Assembly (NCBI RefSeq): GCF_013778505.1
Contig: NZ_JAAOWU010000008.1
Coordinates: 124,001-188,000, forward strand
Length of the DNA: 64,000 nucleotides
Direction: 5' to 3'
DNA from: Pseudomonas sivasensis
Lineage (GTDB): Bacteria; Pseudomonadota; Gammaproteobacteria; Pseudomonadales; Pseudomonadaceae
Shown: in pieces, positions 63,860 to 64,000 of the stretch
Layout: every line of letters begins with the position of its first letter
Numbering within the stretch: position 1 is the first letter of the stretch
The notes under the pieces: model-generated
The model's input: only the letters and a program-made list of their open reading frames with translations
Database searches by the model: none
Told to the model about the DNA's origin: nothing
Translations under genes and position numbers: made by a program

Positions 63860-64000
63860 GTGACTTCCTTTTCCGATGCCCAGCGCTCTCGCGTCACCAT
63901 GCTCGACGTCGCCCAACACGCCGGTGTATCCAAGGCCAGCGTGTCGCGCTTTATCGGCGACGACCGTGCCCTGCTCTCCGATGCCATTGCCTTGCGCATC
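63860..64000 (+). CDS. ptxS: LacI-family regulator PtxS (partial, cut by the right edge)
   Basis: 47 codons are visible from GTG 63860. The N-terminal helix-turn-helix of a LacI-type regulator is clear: VTMLDVAQHAGVSKASVSRF then IGDDRALLSDAIALRI. PtxS represses itself and the 2-ketogluconate (kgu) genes, and responds to 2-ketogluconate. The assignment to PtxS rather than another LacI regulator rests mainly on the perfect PtxS operator just upstream. The start lacks a good ribosome site apart from AAAAAAGG about 8 bases upstream. Confidence 0.88.
   Translation, partial: MTSFSDAQRSRVTMLDVAQHAGVSKASVSRFIGDDRALLSDAIALRI

Overview
The window is chromosomal DNA of a Pseudomonas, almost certainly of the P. 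fluorescens group. The evidence is a complete mannitol/arabitol utilisation operon (mtlR, mtlEFGKDYZ), a muxABC-opmB efflux operon, glgE with a fused treS-maltokinase, a sfnG/sfnB-type sulfur scavenging pair, a ptxS-type regulator with its known operator, and many short REP/REPIN palindromes between genes. Most of it is dense, GC-rich core genome. I see no rRNA, tRNA, CRISPR array, insertion sequence or phage genes.

Layout. 1-5.3 kb (minus strand): alpha-glucan/trehalose genes (treS-maltokinase, cut by the left edge, and glgE). 5.5-12.7 kb: a proline-rich miniprotein, mgtC-like, a small DUF3203-type protein, ccoG, a MocR-type regulator, an SDR and an MHYT-GGDEF-EAL protein. 12.7-13.8 kb: an AT-rich patch with one orphan gene. 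13.8-22.8 kb (minus): opmB-muxC-muxB-muxA with 4-base start/stop overlaps. 23-25 kb: tpx and a glycosyltransferase. 25-34.5 kb: mtlR and the mtl operon, interrupted by two REPINs. 34.6-38.1 kb: small DUF proteins, a short threonine dehydratase behind what looks like a complete peptide-leader attenuator, and a ParD-like/methionine aminopeptidase gene pair. 38.2-41.2 kb: a CorA-like transporter, an ATP-grasp RimK-like ligase and a divergent GNAT. 41.2-44.7 kb: sfnG and an sfnB-like gene behind divergent sigma-54 promoters, then a TauE-type exporter. 44.9-48.7 kb: DUF3455 protein, ECF sigma/anti-sigma pair, rstBA. 49-53.3 kb: a membrane fusion protein and RND pump without an outer-membrane partner. 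53.4-55.6 kb: DUF1345, AraC and LysE proteins. 55.6-63.6 kb: an accessory block with a two-repeat CBM-like protein, a 141-residue orphan, an autotransporter, and two large related proteins built of Ig-like modules without signal peptides. 63.8 kb to the edge: start of ptxS.

The most interesting signal is a near-palindromic operator-like motif (CTGTYA-N4-TDACAG). It lies in front of three unrelated-looking orphan units: the 189-residue AT-rich orphan (13.0 kb), the 264-residue CBM-like gene (55.6 kb) and the 648-residue Ig-module gene (63.7 kb). This suggests a small regulon of uncharacterised genes that includes both outer transcription units of the accessory block. Other signals worth checking are an Ile/Thr attenuator with a possibly leaderless leader peptide, tandem RstA-box-like sites in front of the RND operon, a 30-base operator-like palindrome over the ParD-like/map promoter, and divergent sigma-54 promoters that share a palindromic enhancer candidate.
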